Below, one piece after another: positions 43,613-52,172 of a stretch of DNA of 64,000 nucleotides. The stretch comes from Lachnospiraceae bacterium. Its GTDB lineage: Bacteria > Bacillota > Clostridia > Lachnospirales > Lachnospiraceae. The notes below the pieces were generated by a model. The model saw only the letters and a list, made by a program, of their open reading frames with translations. It made no database searches and was not told where the DNA came from. The first letter of the stretch is position 1, and the number at the start of each line of letters is the position of its first letter. The stretch is from contig JAGCVY010000086.1 in assembly GCA_017962105.1 (NCBI GenBank), forward strand, positions 40,190-104,189. Reading direction: 5' to 3'. The translations under genes were made by a program, and so were the position numbers.

Positions 43613-43848
43613 TCCCAGATGTGTATATATTTCTCACTGTGTTTTCTTACATCGTGCTGATATAAATCAGGTTGCACGATGAAATCATGATAAAAAGAAC
43701 AAGCCGGGACTTGGGAAAAACCTTGCTATACTGTTAATATATCATGTGTTACATTATTATCTCTAACTATCAACACTATTCAGGATGTCGTTTCAATACT
43801 CCGATTACGAACTATGCTTTCACGAATAACTATTTCCGGAGGACCTGT

Positions 43849-44712
43849 ATGCAGACCCAAATTATCCTTGACAAAACGGGAATTCATTACAAAAACGGTG
43901 GACATGAAGTAGGCTCTGGTCATATGACCCTCGATTTATTGGGAATCAATAAGTTCTATGCCTACCAGTCATCTCGGAAATATTTTTTCCTGTTTTGGGC
44001 TCTCTTCACCCTTGTTTTGATTGGTTTTTTGCAATATTGGGCCGCGCTGATAGCCCCGCCTCTTTTGCTATTTGCGCCTTCTAAGCATTTATATATACAA
44101 TATGTGATGGACAAGAAGACCAATGATGAGTGGATTGCTTTTCTCAGCAATCTTCACAATCTTTGCACTGGCACACAACTTTGGATTGAAGGAAAAGCGA
44201 CAGAGAATATAAACACAAAATATCATGCCGGTGCCTATCAAAGCGTTAATCGAGAACATCTTGATATTGCCTATATCGACCAAAAAGGAATAACCGGACT
44301 GGGATTGAATGCCACATTTAGTGTTCCAACTTTTCGCCTATATACCTGGTCACTTATAATCCTGTTTGTCCCGAACGGAATCATTATTCAACGAGATAAC
44401 GTACTAATAACCTACTCCTATGATGAATTACAGTTAGAATCCTCTACGACCCATTTTATAGAAGATAACCCTGTGGCCCCAGATGCCGAGGTCATCGACT
44501 ATACATGGAGGTATATAAACCGCGATGGTTCTCCTGATGGACGTTTCAAGAATAATAAACGACTGCCCGTTTGTATCAACGGCAAATTCACTGTCCATGC
44601 ACCGGAACTAGACTTTACCTTTCAAACATCTGGAAAAGAAGTCGCTGCTAGGATTGTGGAATCACTCGCATCCCGAGCAGAATATATTGCACGGTTCGTA
44701 AAGAATCCATAA
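43849..44712 (+). CDS. Membrane protein of unknown function
   Basis: 287 residues from the ATG after CGGAGGACCTGT. Two hydrophobic helices (about 44-62 and 64-80, around FFLFWALFTLVLIGFLQYW) are followed by a roughly 200-residue soluble region. A third hydrophobic patch (LYTWSLIILFVPNGIIIQ) lies near 165. No family recognised. It is AT-rich like its neighbours and has its own terminator. Confidence 0.65.
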   Translation: MQTQIILDKTGIHYKNGGHEVGSGHMTLDLLGINKFYAYQSSRKYFFLFWALFTLVLIGFLQYWAALIAPPLLLFAPSKHLYIQYVMDKKTNDEWIAFLSNLHNLCTGTQLWIEGKATENINTKYHAGAYQSVNREHLDIAYIDQKGITGLGLNATFSVPTFRLYTWSLIILFVPNGIIIQRDNVLITYSYDELQLESSTTHFIEDNPVAPDAEVIDYTWRYINRDGSPDGRFKNNKRLPVCINGKFTVHAPELDFTFQTSGKEVAARIVESLASRAEYIARFVKNP

Positions 44713-44722
44713 TAACGGGAAA

Positions 44723-44745
44723 AGCGCCAGCAATAAGCTGGCGCT
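44723..44745 (+). terminator. Hairpin after the membrane protein gene
   Basis: Perfect AGCGCCAGC/GCTGGCGCT stem 10 bases past the stop, with a weak CATATTT tail. Confidence 0.6.
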
Positions 44746-44913
44746 CATATTTAGTTACACTCTTCGTACAAGTTCACTTATCGTTCCGCTGACAATCAAT
44801 CATTTGCTAGACTCGCCTTGTATAGGAACGCACTATCTTCCAAATAAGGAAAAACATCTTTCGGTGCTTTTGACTACTTCAACAATTCAATTACATTATT
44901 GGGGATCATCTTT

Positions 44914-45648
44914 TTAAATAACTACTTTTTTCAAATCAAAAAGAAAGTTCTTGATTTTATTGGAAAAAAACACATTTCGGCCGTAACAAATACCATCTAT
45001 TCCGCTCTTCATATACTGCTCTGTGCGGCACAAAAATGCCTCTTTTTCTTTAATTTCCCCTCCTGCCACAACGACAGGGATCAGGGAGTCTTTAACAATT
45101 TCAGAAAGAGTTTCAGAATCACATTTAGCCGAGATTTTTACGATATCTGCCCCAAGTTCTGTTGCAATCCTAATAGCATGCCGTATATCCTGCGGAGTAC
45201 TGATATCTTTGTTGTTATTGTCTCTGATGTACATCATTGCCAGAAGAGGAATTTGGTAAGTCCTACAATCCGAACTAACTTTTGAGAAGTCTTCGAGCAT
45301 TTCTTTCTCATAATCATTTCCAAGATTGACGTGCACCGAGACCGCATCTGCACCCAACGAAATAGCCTCTTTAACGCTACAAACAAGGACTTTTTTTACT
45401 TCGTTATACAATTCTGTGCTAGCAGACATGTGAACTATTAATCCCACATCATTCAAAACGGGCAAGTGACACACCATCCCCTTGTGAACGATTATAGCAG
45501 TAGCACCACCATTAATAATTTCTCCTGCTGTATGCAGAAAATCAGATAAAGGTCCTATATCATCTGTAGTAACGCCATGATCCATTGGAACAATTAGATA
45601 TCTGTTATTTGCTGACAACCTTCGCAATCTAATTTGCTTTCCGTTCAT
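44914..45648 (-). CDS. DeoC/LacD-type aldolase (ADH-synthase/GriI-like)
   Basis: 244 residues, TIM barrel. MDHGVTTDD, GGATAIIVHKG, LLAMMYIRD and the Schiff-base lysine in GADIVKISA match 2-amino-3,7-dideoxy-D-threo-hept-6-ulosonate synthase and its GriI relatives, which make the backbone of archaeal aromatic precursors and of aminohydroxybenzoate. The partner needed for those routes (a DHQ-synthase-II-like protein) is not in the window. Last gene of a five-gene operon. Confidence 0.75.
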   Translation of the reverse strand: MNGKQIRLRRLSANNRYLIVPMDHGVTTDDIGPLSDFLHTAGEIINGGATAIIVHKGMVCHLPVLNDVGLIVHMSASTELYNEVKKVLVCSVKEAISLGADAVSVHVNLGNDYEKEMLEDFSKVSSDCRTYQIPLLAMMYIRDNNNKDISTPQDIRHAIRIATELGADIVKISAKCDSETLSEIVKDSLIPVVVAGGEIKEKEAFLCRTEQYMKSGIDGICYGRNVFFSNKIKNFLFDLKKVVI

Positions 45649-45679
45649 TTATTCACTCACCTATCGAGGCCAAGTAATT

Positions 45680-46354
45680 CTAATCAATTACTTTGACTAT
45701 CTCATTCAACTTTCTGCGTGTTTTTTTATGTATAGACACACTCTTGTCCCTATAACCAAATGCAACCATTACAGCAATTCTATCTCTTTTAGTATCCAAA
45801 ACTCCTTTTTTTTCTAGCACAGATTCCACTTTCCCAGGAAAAAATCCCTCAATAGGACATGAATCAATACCTATCTGTATAGCAGCCAGCATCATATAAC
45901 CCATAGCTATATAGGCTTGTTTTTTTGCCCAATCTAAACGAGTTCTGTCATCATAAACATCCAATTTATCTTTCTGAAAAGCGGAGAAAGAATCAATGAA
46001 TTTCTTGCGCGCCTCTTCATCCAACTTTTTTATATCCCTGTTTATATGATAAAAGTATTCCGATTCGGGTGCCAAATCCTTTTTCACCGTAAAAATCACG
46101 AAATGGCTCGCTGTCCTAAGCTGGTTTTGGGCGCCTGTAGCAAACTCAGATATTTCTTCTCGCAAATCCTTGTTCTGAACGACCAGAATATTCCAAGGTT
46201 CCAAACCGAATGAACTAGGGCTGTACTGTGCGGTCTTTAGCAAAAATTCGAAGTCTTCCTGAGGTATTTTTTTCTCAACATTGAAAACTTTTATTGCTTT
46301 CCTATACACTGCTCTTTTCAGGATGTTATTTTTCGTAGCAACATTTCTTTTCAT
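45680..46354 (-). CDS. NfsB-like nitroreductase family flavoprotein
   Basis: 224 residues. RKAIKVFNVEKKIP and SPSSFGLEPWNILVVQ near the N-terminus and GFFPGKVESVL near the C-terminus fit FMN-dependent NAD(P)H reductases. These reduce nitro compounds, quinones or enones, and some act in biosynthesis. Fourth in the operon, 31 bases before the aldolase gene. Start after GAAAGGCATGTTTTT. Confidence 0.85.
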   Translation of the reverse strand: MKRNVATKNNILKRAVYRKAIKVFNVEKKIPQEDFEFLLKTAQYSPSSFGLEPWNILVVQNKDLREEISEFATGAQNQLRTASHFVIFTVKKDLAPESEYFYHINRDIKKLDEEARKKFIDSFSAFQKDKLDVYDDRTRLDWAKKQAYIAMGYMMLAAIQIGIDSCPIEGFFPGKVESVLEKKGVLDTKRDRIAVMVAFGYRDKSVSIHKKTRRKLNEIVKVID

Positions 46355-46377
46355 AAAAACATGCCTTTCATATAGTG

Positions 46378-47124
46378 TTATTTTTTCTTTCCAAGTCGCG
46401 ACCAGGCCGAATCAAATCTTTTCGTAAAGACTTCTATTGTCTCTTTATCCTGCGTCCAAAAGCACAACGCATTATCGTCCTTGTTGTTGTCCATTTTTGT
46501 CGGATTATCAACAATTAACAACATATCTGACTGATCAAATATTTGATAAGATATATAAAAATCAAAGTCATTGTCCGGATTAATTGCCGCAAATTTATTC
46601 TTCTTATGACTAGCAGAATTACTTTCGCATGTCGAAATATGCTTTTGAAGTTCCGCAGAAACCTGCTTAGGCAATACCCTATAATATTGGAATCCCACTT
46701 CCGAACCAGAATCCTTCGACAGCATATCTTCCAGTTTAGTAAGATATCGCTTGGAAGCAGATTTCCGATCCGCATCACACAGAATGTCCTGTTTTGCCAT
46801 GCCAACAACGCGGACGTATTTTGACTTTTTTACCAAAGAAGTTGCAAAATCCGAGATGGCTTCAACATCTATTTTAATCAGCGGGTTAGACATGGTTTTC
46901 ATAACTTCTGTTCTAAACTCGTCTTCACTGTCGATTCGAAAAAGAACAAGCGCCATGAAGCCATAACAGGACAGTGCAACTAACAAAATAACGCCACTTC
47001 GTATCGACTCAATTTCCTTTCCTACATCAGTAATTAGGCTTGTAACCAGAAATCCAATTATGGCACCAATTATTGCTGATACCAAGGAATTGCCAAGAAA
47101 TCGTTTGGTCCTATTACTGTTCAT
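46378..47124 (-). CDS. Two-helix membrane protein with unrecognised cytoplasmic domain
   Basis: 248 residues. TM1 (about 11-34) and TM2 (about 44-64) are followed by a 180-residue soluble domain. It includes YVRVVGMAKQDILC and ends ETIEVFTKRFDSAWSRLG, an ending seen in some PLD-like sensor domains; that link is tentative. Start after GGGGGGAGGCTA; it overlaps the end of the VOC gene, so translation is coupled. Its place within a metabolic operon is odd; transport, sensing or self-protection are possible. Confidence 0.6.
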   Translation of the reverse strand: MNSNRTKRFLGNSLVSAIIGAIIGFLVTSLITDVGKEIESIRSGVILLVALSCYGFMALVLFRIDSEDEFRTEVMKTMSNPLIKIDVEAISDFATSLVKKSKYVRVVGMAKQDILCDADRKSASKRYLTKLEDMLSKDSGSEVGFQYYRVLPKQVSAELQKHISTCESNSASHKKNKFAAINPDNDFDFYISYQIFDQSDMLLIVDNPTKMDNNKDDNALCFWTQDKETIEVFTKRFDSAWSRLGKKK

Positions 47125-47542
47125 TAGCCTCCCCCCTTTTGTCTTCAACAATCTCTATTCTGCTTCCATTCGGATCTACAATAAAAAAATATTTGATTCC
47201 TGTTCGCCCCATGGTTATCGTTGAACCTCTTTCGACACAGTCTTGAAGCGAATCATACGCTTCGCGGATACTTTCAACAGCCAGAGAAAAATGTTCGTAC
47301 CCAATAATATCACTATGTTTGCTTAATCTTGAAGGTTCATATACATATTGGCTAAATGTTTTGTAGCAAAAGAGTTCCAGTATGATTTCACGATTTTTCA
47401 GGTGCTCAATCAAAACATTATCATCGCTATAAGTATAATACTCACGAAAACCCAGCCGCTGATAAAACGCCATAGATTGTTCCATATTTTTAACATTAAG
47501 GCTTATGTGATGCACTGTATACTTAATCGGGGGGGGTGTCAT
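47114..47542 (-). CDS. VOC-superfamily (glyoxalase/dioxygenase fold) protein
   Basis: 142 residues with paired beta-alpha-beta modules: HHISLNVKNMEQSMAFYQRL, ILELFCY, YEHFSLAVESI and VDPNGSRIEIVE. Metal ligands fit His, Glu, His and Glu. Members include glyoxalase I, dioxygenases and resistance proteins; the reaction here is unknown. The start overlaps the RidA stop (ATGA-type), and codons 2-5 contain a run of eight C (ACA CCC CCC CCG), a site prone to slippage. Confidence 0.85.
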   Translation of the reverse strand: MTPPPIKYTVHHISLNVKNMEQSMAFYQRLGFREYYTYSDDNVLIEHLKNREIILELFCYKTFSQYVYEPSRLSKHSDIIGYEHFSLAVESIREAYDSLQDCVERGSTITMGRTGIKYFFIVDPNGSRIEIVEDKRGEANEQ

Positions 47543-47934
47543 TTTACAGCAATGACCTCTATTTCAACGCAGCATCCATCCTTAACAAAACCACCAACTT
47601 GCACCATAGTACTTGCCGGTTTTGAAACAGAAAAGAACTCATCCCGGACAGCCGAGACACTCGAAGCCTTACGAATGTCTTTAACAAATATTTGCGCTTT
47701 CACTACATCATCAAAGGTCATTCCGCTATCAGAGAGTATTTCTCCAATATGGCCAAAAATAAATCTTGTTTGACCTTCGTAATCCTCTGGAAAGACAACG
47801 GCACCAGTGTTATCCTGTGCCAATTGGCCTGTAACAAAAAGCATTTTGGCGGTCCCTAAATCGACTAGTATTCCGTTAGAATACGCTTTTGACGGTTGTT
47901 TCATAGACAACGGGTTGATTTTGCTTGTTAACAT
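47539..47934 (-). CDS. RidA/YjgF-family protein
   Basis: 131 residues. FVTGQLAQD, DDVVKAQIFVKDI and the C-terminal VEIEVIAV are RidA features. The conserved Arg seems to fall in the AVRDEFF segment rather than the usual position, so deaminase activity is uncertain. RidA enzymes hydrolyse reactive enamines/imines made by PLP enzymes. First gene of the operon. Start after AAAGGAGATCATT. Confidence 0.85.
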   Translation of the reverse strand: MLTSKINPLSMKQPSKAYSNGILVDLGTAKMLFVTGQLAQDNTGAVVFPEDYEGQTRFIFGHIGEILSDSGMTFDDVVKAQIFVKDIRKASSVSAVRDEFFSVSKPASTMVQVGGFVKDGCCVEIEVIAVK

Positions 47935-48044
47935 AATGATCTCCTTTGAAAGATTTTTCTTTTATACCTCTCATTGCATTCGCAATTTGGTGTCGAATTC
48001 TGTTATTTGATAGTCAAAAGATACTTAAGGATTTCTCTCAAAGA

Positions 48045-48063
48045 ATAACGAAATTTTCGTTAT
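48045..48063. promoter_or_regulatory. Perfect palindrome ahead of the RidA operon
   Basis: ATAACGAAATTTTCGTTAT has 9-base arms around one base, 111 bases upstream of the RidA start. It is a candidate operator; no strong promoter could be fixed next to it. Confidence 0.4.
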
Positions 48064-48470
48064 AAAAAAACCGGCGATCTTCGTAAGCATCCTTTTTAGT
48101 GATCCTGTAACCATTTTTAGCATTATCTCACAAATACAGCTAAAATGCAAGTCGACTTTCATATATTTGCAGTGTTTTCAATGGTCACATTCCACAATCA
48201 ACATCAAAAAGTTTATTATACTATCCTCGATGTTATGAAAAAAGAGCCATGTCATTTTTCTCCTAATGTAGTATTATGAGTGTTCCTGCATATCTTATTA
48301 TCTGCCCTAATCCTCTCTGAAAATCCATCATTTAGCTGTTTCCCTTTTATCCGCAAAACCTCTTGCAAGAAGTCGCGCGATTGTTTACTGTTTGTAACAA
48401 ATAGTACCACCGTCCGTAAAACTTGTAGATATTATCCTTTTTGTGTCTCCATCTCGTTTCAATAATACAC

Positions 48471-48505
48471 AAAAGGGCGCTCCCGGTCTCCCGGGATCGC
48501 CCTTT
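48471..48505 (-). terminator. Terminator of the small lipoprotein gene
   Basis: AAAGGGCG/CGCCCTTT outer stem with an inner CCCGG pairing, followed by TTTTGTG on the minus strand. Confidence 0.75.
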
Positions 48506-48523
48506 GCCCACAGCTGTAATTGT

Positions 48524-48928
48524 TCATTCCACCTCAAACTCAAGCTTCCCCTCCTCGCATTTTCCGTCGGTCTCCACGATAATGTAGACCTTTCCTTCGC
48601 CGGGGCTGCCGAGGGTGCCCTCCACGGTCTCTCCCGCCTGCAGGGTGAACCATTCCTCCTTGGTTCCGGCGTTGTCGTAGTACACCGTGATGCTGCCCGA
48701 TTTGAGGCTCCCGGAGTAGCGGATGGCGCTGTCCCCATCGGTGGACTTCACCTTGAAGACCATCGTCCCCTTGAAGGTGCTGAAGCTCATTGAGGCGGAG
48801 TCGGAGTCATTGGAGTGCACCAGCACCGTCGCCGAAAAATGTGTGCTGTACGGACTGCCGCACGCCGTAAACAGCACCGCCGCTGCCAAAACCAATGCCA
48901 TCAGGATCATTTTCCGAATCTGTTTCAT
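48524..48928 (-). CDS. Small lipoprotein, unknown
   Basis: 134 residues. Lipobox LFTACG with the lipidated Cys near 23, then a roughly 110-residue beta-rich domain (FKGTMVFKVKSTDGDSAI, then GKVYIIVETDGKCEEGKLEF). No family recognised. Start after GGGAGGACGGCAGGCA. Likely tethered outside the membrane. Confidence 0.7.
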   Translation of the reverse strand: MKQIRKMILMALVLAAAVLFTACGSPYSTHFSATVLVHSNDSDSASMSFSTFKGTMVFKVKSTDGDSAIRYSGSLKSGSITVYYDNAGTKEEWFTLQAGETVEGTLGSPGEGKVYIIVETDGKCEEGKLEFEVE

Positions 48929-49045
48929 TGCCTGCCGTCCTCCCTGTCTAAGCTGTCTTCAGAGTACAACAATCCGGCCGCCGGGAACAGTGACGCCGGT
49001 CATAAATCGATATGACTGCGGTCACATATGGGAGCATCATAACTC

Positions 49046-49074
49046 TTGATAAGTGAGGCAATCCATAGTAAAAT
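49046..49074 (+). promoter_or_regulatory. Promoter of the InlB-repeat surface protein
   Basis: TTGATA (49046-49051), 17 bases, TAAAAT (49069-49074). The leader to the ATG is about 60 bases. Confidence 0.6.
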
Positions 49075-49140
49075 GAAGGATGAGTTTATTAGTTGTAACC
49101 GACTCAAACTAATCAGAAAGGAAAGACGAGGATACGGCTT

Positions 49141-51954
49141 ATGAAAAAGAAAGTGTTAAAACGTACGGCAGCAGTGATCTTATCGGCGCTGCTTGTCATC
49201 AACTGCTTCACCGGCGCGGCATTGGCTGATGAGATAACGGAAACAGTTTCCGCAGGATTTGGCGAAGGACAAAGCCAACATGTTACCGTCAAGGCGGATG
49301 TAAAAGTGAACAGCTCGAGTCGCGCAGTTGATGTAAGTGCGTTCACGCACGATGGTGTCGAAGACAAAACTGCGTCCGCAACAGTTGTTGGTAATGTTAC
49401 CCTAACTTACATAACCGACGGCTATTGGAACACATGGGCAGTATATACAGAATCAGGCTTCGGTAAAGCAACTGCAGCAATTACCGGAAATGTTTCTGCA
49501 AAGGGTAATGCAGCAATAGGTCTTGGAACGTATGGAAAAAAAAGCTTGGGTGGCGAAATAGCAACGACTAAAGTTTCGGGTAATGTTTCCGTGGAAAGCA
49601 AAATGTTTGCATACGGAATCGACTCCCAGTGCGGAATCGTTGATGTAGGAGGGAACGTCACGGCAACGGTCCAGGAAGATGCCGGCTTCGCCATTGGCGT
49701 ATCAAGTTTCTACGATGAGAGCATTAAAGTAGGAGGAAATGTAACCGCCGAATGTGATAATCAGACCGCGGGTGTGATTGCCCAAACAAGAGATGTGACA
49801 ACTCTTGATGTAGCTGGTGGTGTGTCCGCCACCGGAGAAGCTGTCAATGGCTTGAGTCTCCAAACATTGGAATTCCGTGACTACGATACCGATAAAACCG
49901 TTATAAATCCCGAGACCGGCAGAAACAAAGGCGGCAAACTGTCCGTAACCGTTGGCAAAGGCATCACCGCTGTCTCAACCGGAACCAACCCTGATACCCA
50001 CCCATCGAGTCAGGGCATAAAATTTGGCAATTTCGGGGAAACCCTGTCGGTCGATGTTACCGGCGATGTTACGGTAAGATCGCCGATCAGACGTGCAGTG
50101 GGTATCACAACGCTCCGGGAAGAGTATGCAGATGAAGTCTTCTTACCGTTTGTTCCAGGCAAAAGCGAAATATTGGTGCACGGGAACGTATTTTCCGATG
50201 GCATCGGTATCGGATTAGATACTTTGGGCGAGGATACGGACATCAACATTCTCGTTGAAAATGAAATTCAGGCGGAAACTGCCGGTGTATTAATTCGCAA
50301 GAGCCGCTATGCCAAGGAAAACATAACCACCATGCCGAAGCTTACCGTATGGAAGATTCAGGTGAACGACAAGGGAAATGTTGTAGAAGCACAAGCGACT
50401 ACCCGCGACCTGCCTGATGTCGGCGGTGTTCCGGAGGCTGACAACACCTTGGCTAGCGATTTTGAAAAGCAGATCATGTACATCGTAAACGTCGAAAAGC
50501 CCGACGAGGGCGGCTCAATTAAAGCCGTAGACAAAGACGGTAAGTCCCTTTCCCAGAGCTATGATTTCGACGTTGCACACGAGGGCGACAAGATTATTCT
50601 GGCTGCAGATCTTGACGAGGGATATGAGATTGCTGCCGCCTACAACGGAGTCGACGAAAAGAAGGAGCTTTCCAAGGATGAAGATGGCAACTACTATATC
50701 ATCGTGCCCAAGGGCGGCGGAATATACTTAAGTGTTGAACTTAAGAAGATTGAGTATACCGTCAAGTTCACAGACGAAGACGGAACCGAGCTTCAGAGCA
50801 CCAGCGTACCTTACGGCGACAAGCCTTCCTACGCTGGCGAGACTCCGACTAAAGCGGCTGATAATCAGTACACCTATACCTTTGCCGGCTGGGATCCCGA
50901 GATCACCGCTGTGACCAAGGACGCGACCTACAAGGCGACGTACGAAAGCAAAACGAAAGAGTATATCGTCAAGTTCGTAAACGAGGACGGAGCCGAGCTT
51001 CAGAGCAGCAGCGTACCTTACGGCGAGAAGCCTTCCTTTGCGGGCGATACTCCGACCAAGGCGGCTGATACGCAGTACACCTACACCTTCGCAGGCTGGA
51101 CTCCGGAGATTACCGCTGTGACCAAGGACGCGACCTACACTGCGACGTATACGAAGGAAGCAAGAAAATATACGATCAAGTTCACCGATGAAGACGGAAC
51201 CGTACTTCAAAGTAGCGATGTTGCCTACGGCGAGAAGCCGGAATTCAAGGGTGATACCCCTACCAAGGCTGCAACCGCAGAGTTCACATACACCTTTGCG
51301 GGATGGACCACGGAAATCTCTACTGTTACCGGGGAAGCGACCTACAAGGCCAAGTACACGGAGAGCAAGAACAGCTACACGATCATCTGGCAGCAGGACG
51401 ACGGAACCGAGATTGACAGAACCACCGTCGAGTACGGCCAGACCCCGACTCACGCTGAGCCGACCAAGGCTGCAACCGCACAGTACACCTACATCTTCGC
51501 AGGATGGACTCCGGAGATCACGGCTGTCACCGGTGACGCGACCTACAAGGCGGCCTACACCACAGAGACAAACAAGTACACCGTAACCTTCAAAAACGCA
51601 GACGGAACGATTCTCCAGACCGTGACGGTTGCCTACGGGGAAACACCCGAATATACCGGAGAGGCTCCGACCAAACCGGAGGATGATGAGAACATTTATA
51701 CATTTGCCGGATGGGATCAGGAGATTTCCGCGGTAACGGGCGAGACCGTATTGATCGCGGTATTCACTGCTACACCGAAGACCCCGGTTCCCGCTCCTGC
51801 TACGGATCCTGTCCCGTCTCCCGCTCCTGAGCCTGCGCAGTCTCCGACAACCGCAGACAACGGCCCTGTGCTTTGGATCGTTCTCCTGTTCGCAGGACTT
51901 TCCGGGTTCGGCGCGATTGTGGTTTACATCAGGAAACGTGCGAGAGCGAAGTAA
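49141..51954 (+). CDS. Surface protein with beta-repeat domain and five InlB B-repeats
   Basis: 937 residues. Signal peptide (1-30), then about 400 residues of short repeating units with VxGNVxA and GNVSAxG patterns, likely a beta-helix or autotransporter-like solenoid. Next comes an Asp-rich module ending KDEDGNYYIIVPKGGGIYL, then five InlB B-repeats of about 70 residues (50752-51770), each with YxVKFxxEDG and TYTFAGWxPEITAVT. The tail has a Pro linker, SPTTADNGP, a hydrophobic helix and RKRARAK: a non-canonical sortase signal. Probable adhesin. Homologous in its first half to the protein at 53732-57262. Confidence 0.85.
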   Translation: MKKKVLKRTAAVILSALLVINCFTGAALADEITETVSAGFGEGQSQHVTVKADVKVNSSSRAVDVSAFTHDGVEDKTASATVVGNVTLTYITDGYWNTWAVYTESGFGKATAAITGNVSAKGNAAIGLGTYGKKSLGGEIATTKVSGNVSVESKMFAYGIDSQCGIVDVGGNVTATVQEDAGFAIGVSSFYDESIKVGGNVTAECDNQTAGVIAQTRDVTTLDVAGGVSATGEAVNGLSLQTLEFRDYDTDKTVINPETGRNKGGKLSVTVGKGITAVSTGTNPDTHPSSQGIKFGNFGETLSVDVTGDVTVRSPIRRAVGITTLREEYADEVFLPFVPGKSEILVHGNVFSDGIGIGLDTLGEDTDINILVENEIQAETAGVLIRKSRYAKENITTMPKLTVWKIQVNDKGNVVEAQATTRDLPDVGGVPEADNTLASDFEKQIMYIVNVEKPDEGGSIKAVDKDGKSLSQSYDFDVAHEGDKIILAADLDEGYEIAAAYNGVDEKKELSKDEDGNYYIIVPKGGGIYLSVELKKIEYTVKFTDEDGTELQSTSVPYGDKPSYAGETPTKAADNQYTYTFAGWDPEITAVTKDATYKATYESKTKEYIVKFVNEDGAELQSSSVPYGEKPSFAGDTPTKAADTQYTYTFAGWTPEITAVTKDATYTATYTKEARKYTIKFTDEDGTVLQSSDVAYGEKPEFKGDTPTKAATAEFTYTFAGWTTEISTVTGEATYKAKYTESKNSYTIIWQQDDGTEIDRTTVEYGQTPTHAEPTKAATAQYTYIFAGWTPEITAVTGDATYKAAYTTETNKYTVTFKNADGTILQTVTVAYGETPEYTGEAPTKPEDDENIYTFAGWDQEISAVTGETVLIAVFTATPKTPVPAPATDPVPSPAPEPAQSPTTADNGPVLWIVLLFAGLSGFGAIVVYIRKRARAK
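50752..51770 (+). repeat. Five tandem InlB B-repeats inside the surface protein gene
   Basis: Units of about 207-213 bp encode Y(T/I)VKF...EDG...YGxxP...A.TPTKAA...YTFAGW...EITAVT...Y. The first two are closest to each other; the last two have diverged. Confidence 0.85.
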
Positions 51955-52001
51955 TTGAGCAGTAACGCTTGAACAAAATTACAGTTAAACGCAAAAGAAT
52001 G

Positions 52002-52036
52002 GCGGATGCCCCGATCATGAGGCATCCGCCGTATTT
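52002..52036 (+). terminator. Terminator of the InlB-repeat gene
   Basis: Perfect GCGGATGCC/GGCATCCGC stem with CGTATTTG following. Confidence 0.7.
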
Positions 52037-52172
52037 GTATTCATATGATCACCCAACATGCCCGCTTGTCCTATGTGGAATGTCTGAGGAATCTTTCGCA
52101 AGAAACTGTGAATCGCATTGCCATTTTCCGGCAAATGTGGTGATATTTGCTTAGAACACTTTGGAGGCAATC

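Larger units (their letters stand above)
47935..48523. other. 589-bp AT-rich intergenic region
   Basis: It holds a 19-bp palindrome at 48045-48063 and, near its right end, the terminator of the lipoprotein gene. Only short weak open frames are present. The shift from AT-rich to GC-rich sequence falls near 48.46 kb and may be an island edge. Confidence 0.5.

Noticed and set aside
48280-48465. 61-codon plus-strand frame in the 590-bp gap
   Set aside because: No ribosome site, Cys/Ser/Phe-rich composition and no conserved motif; most likely chance.
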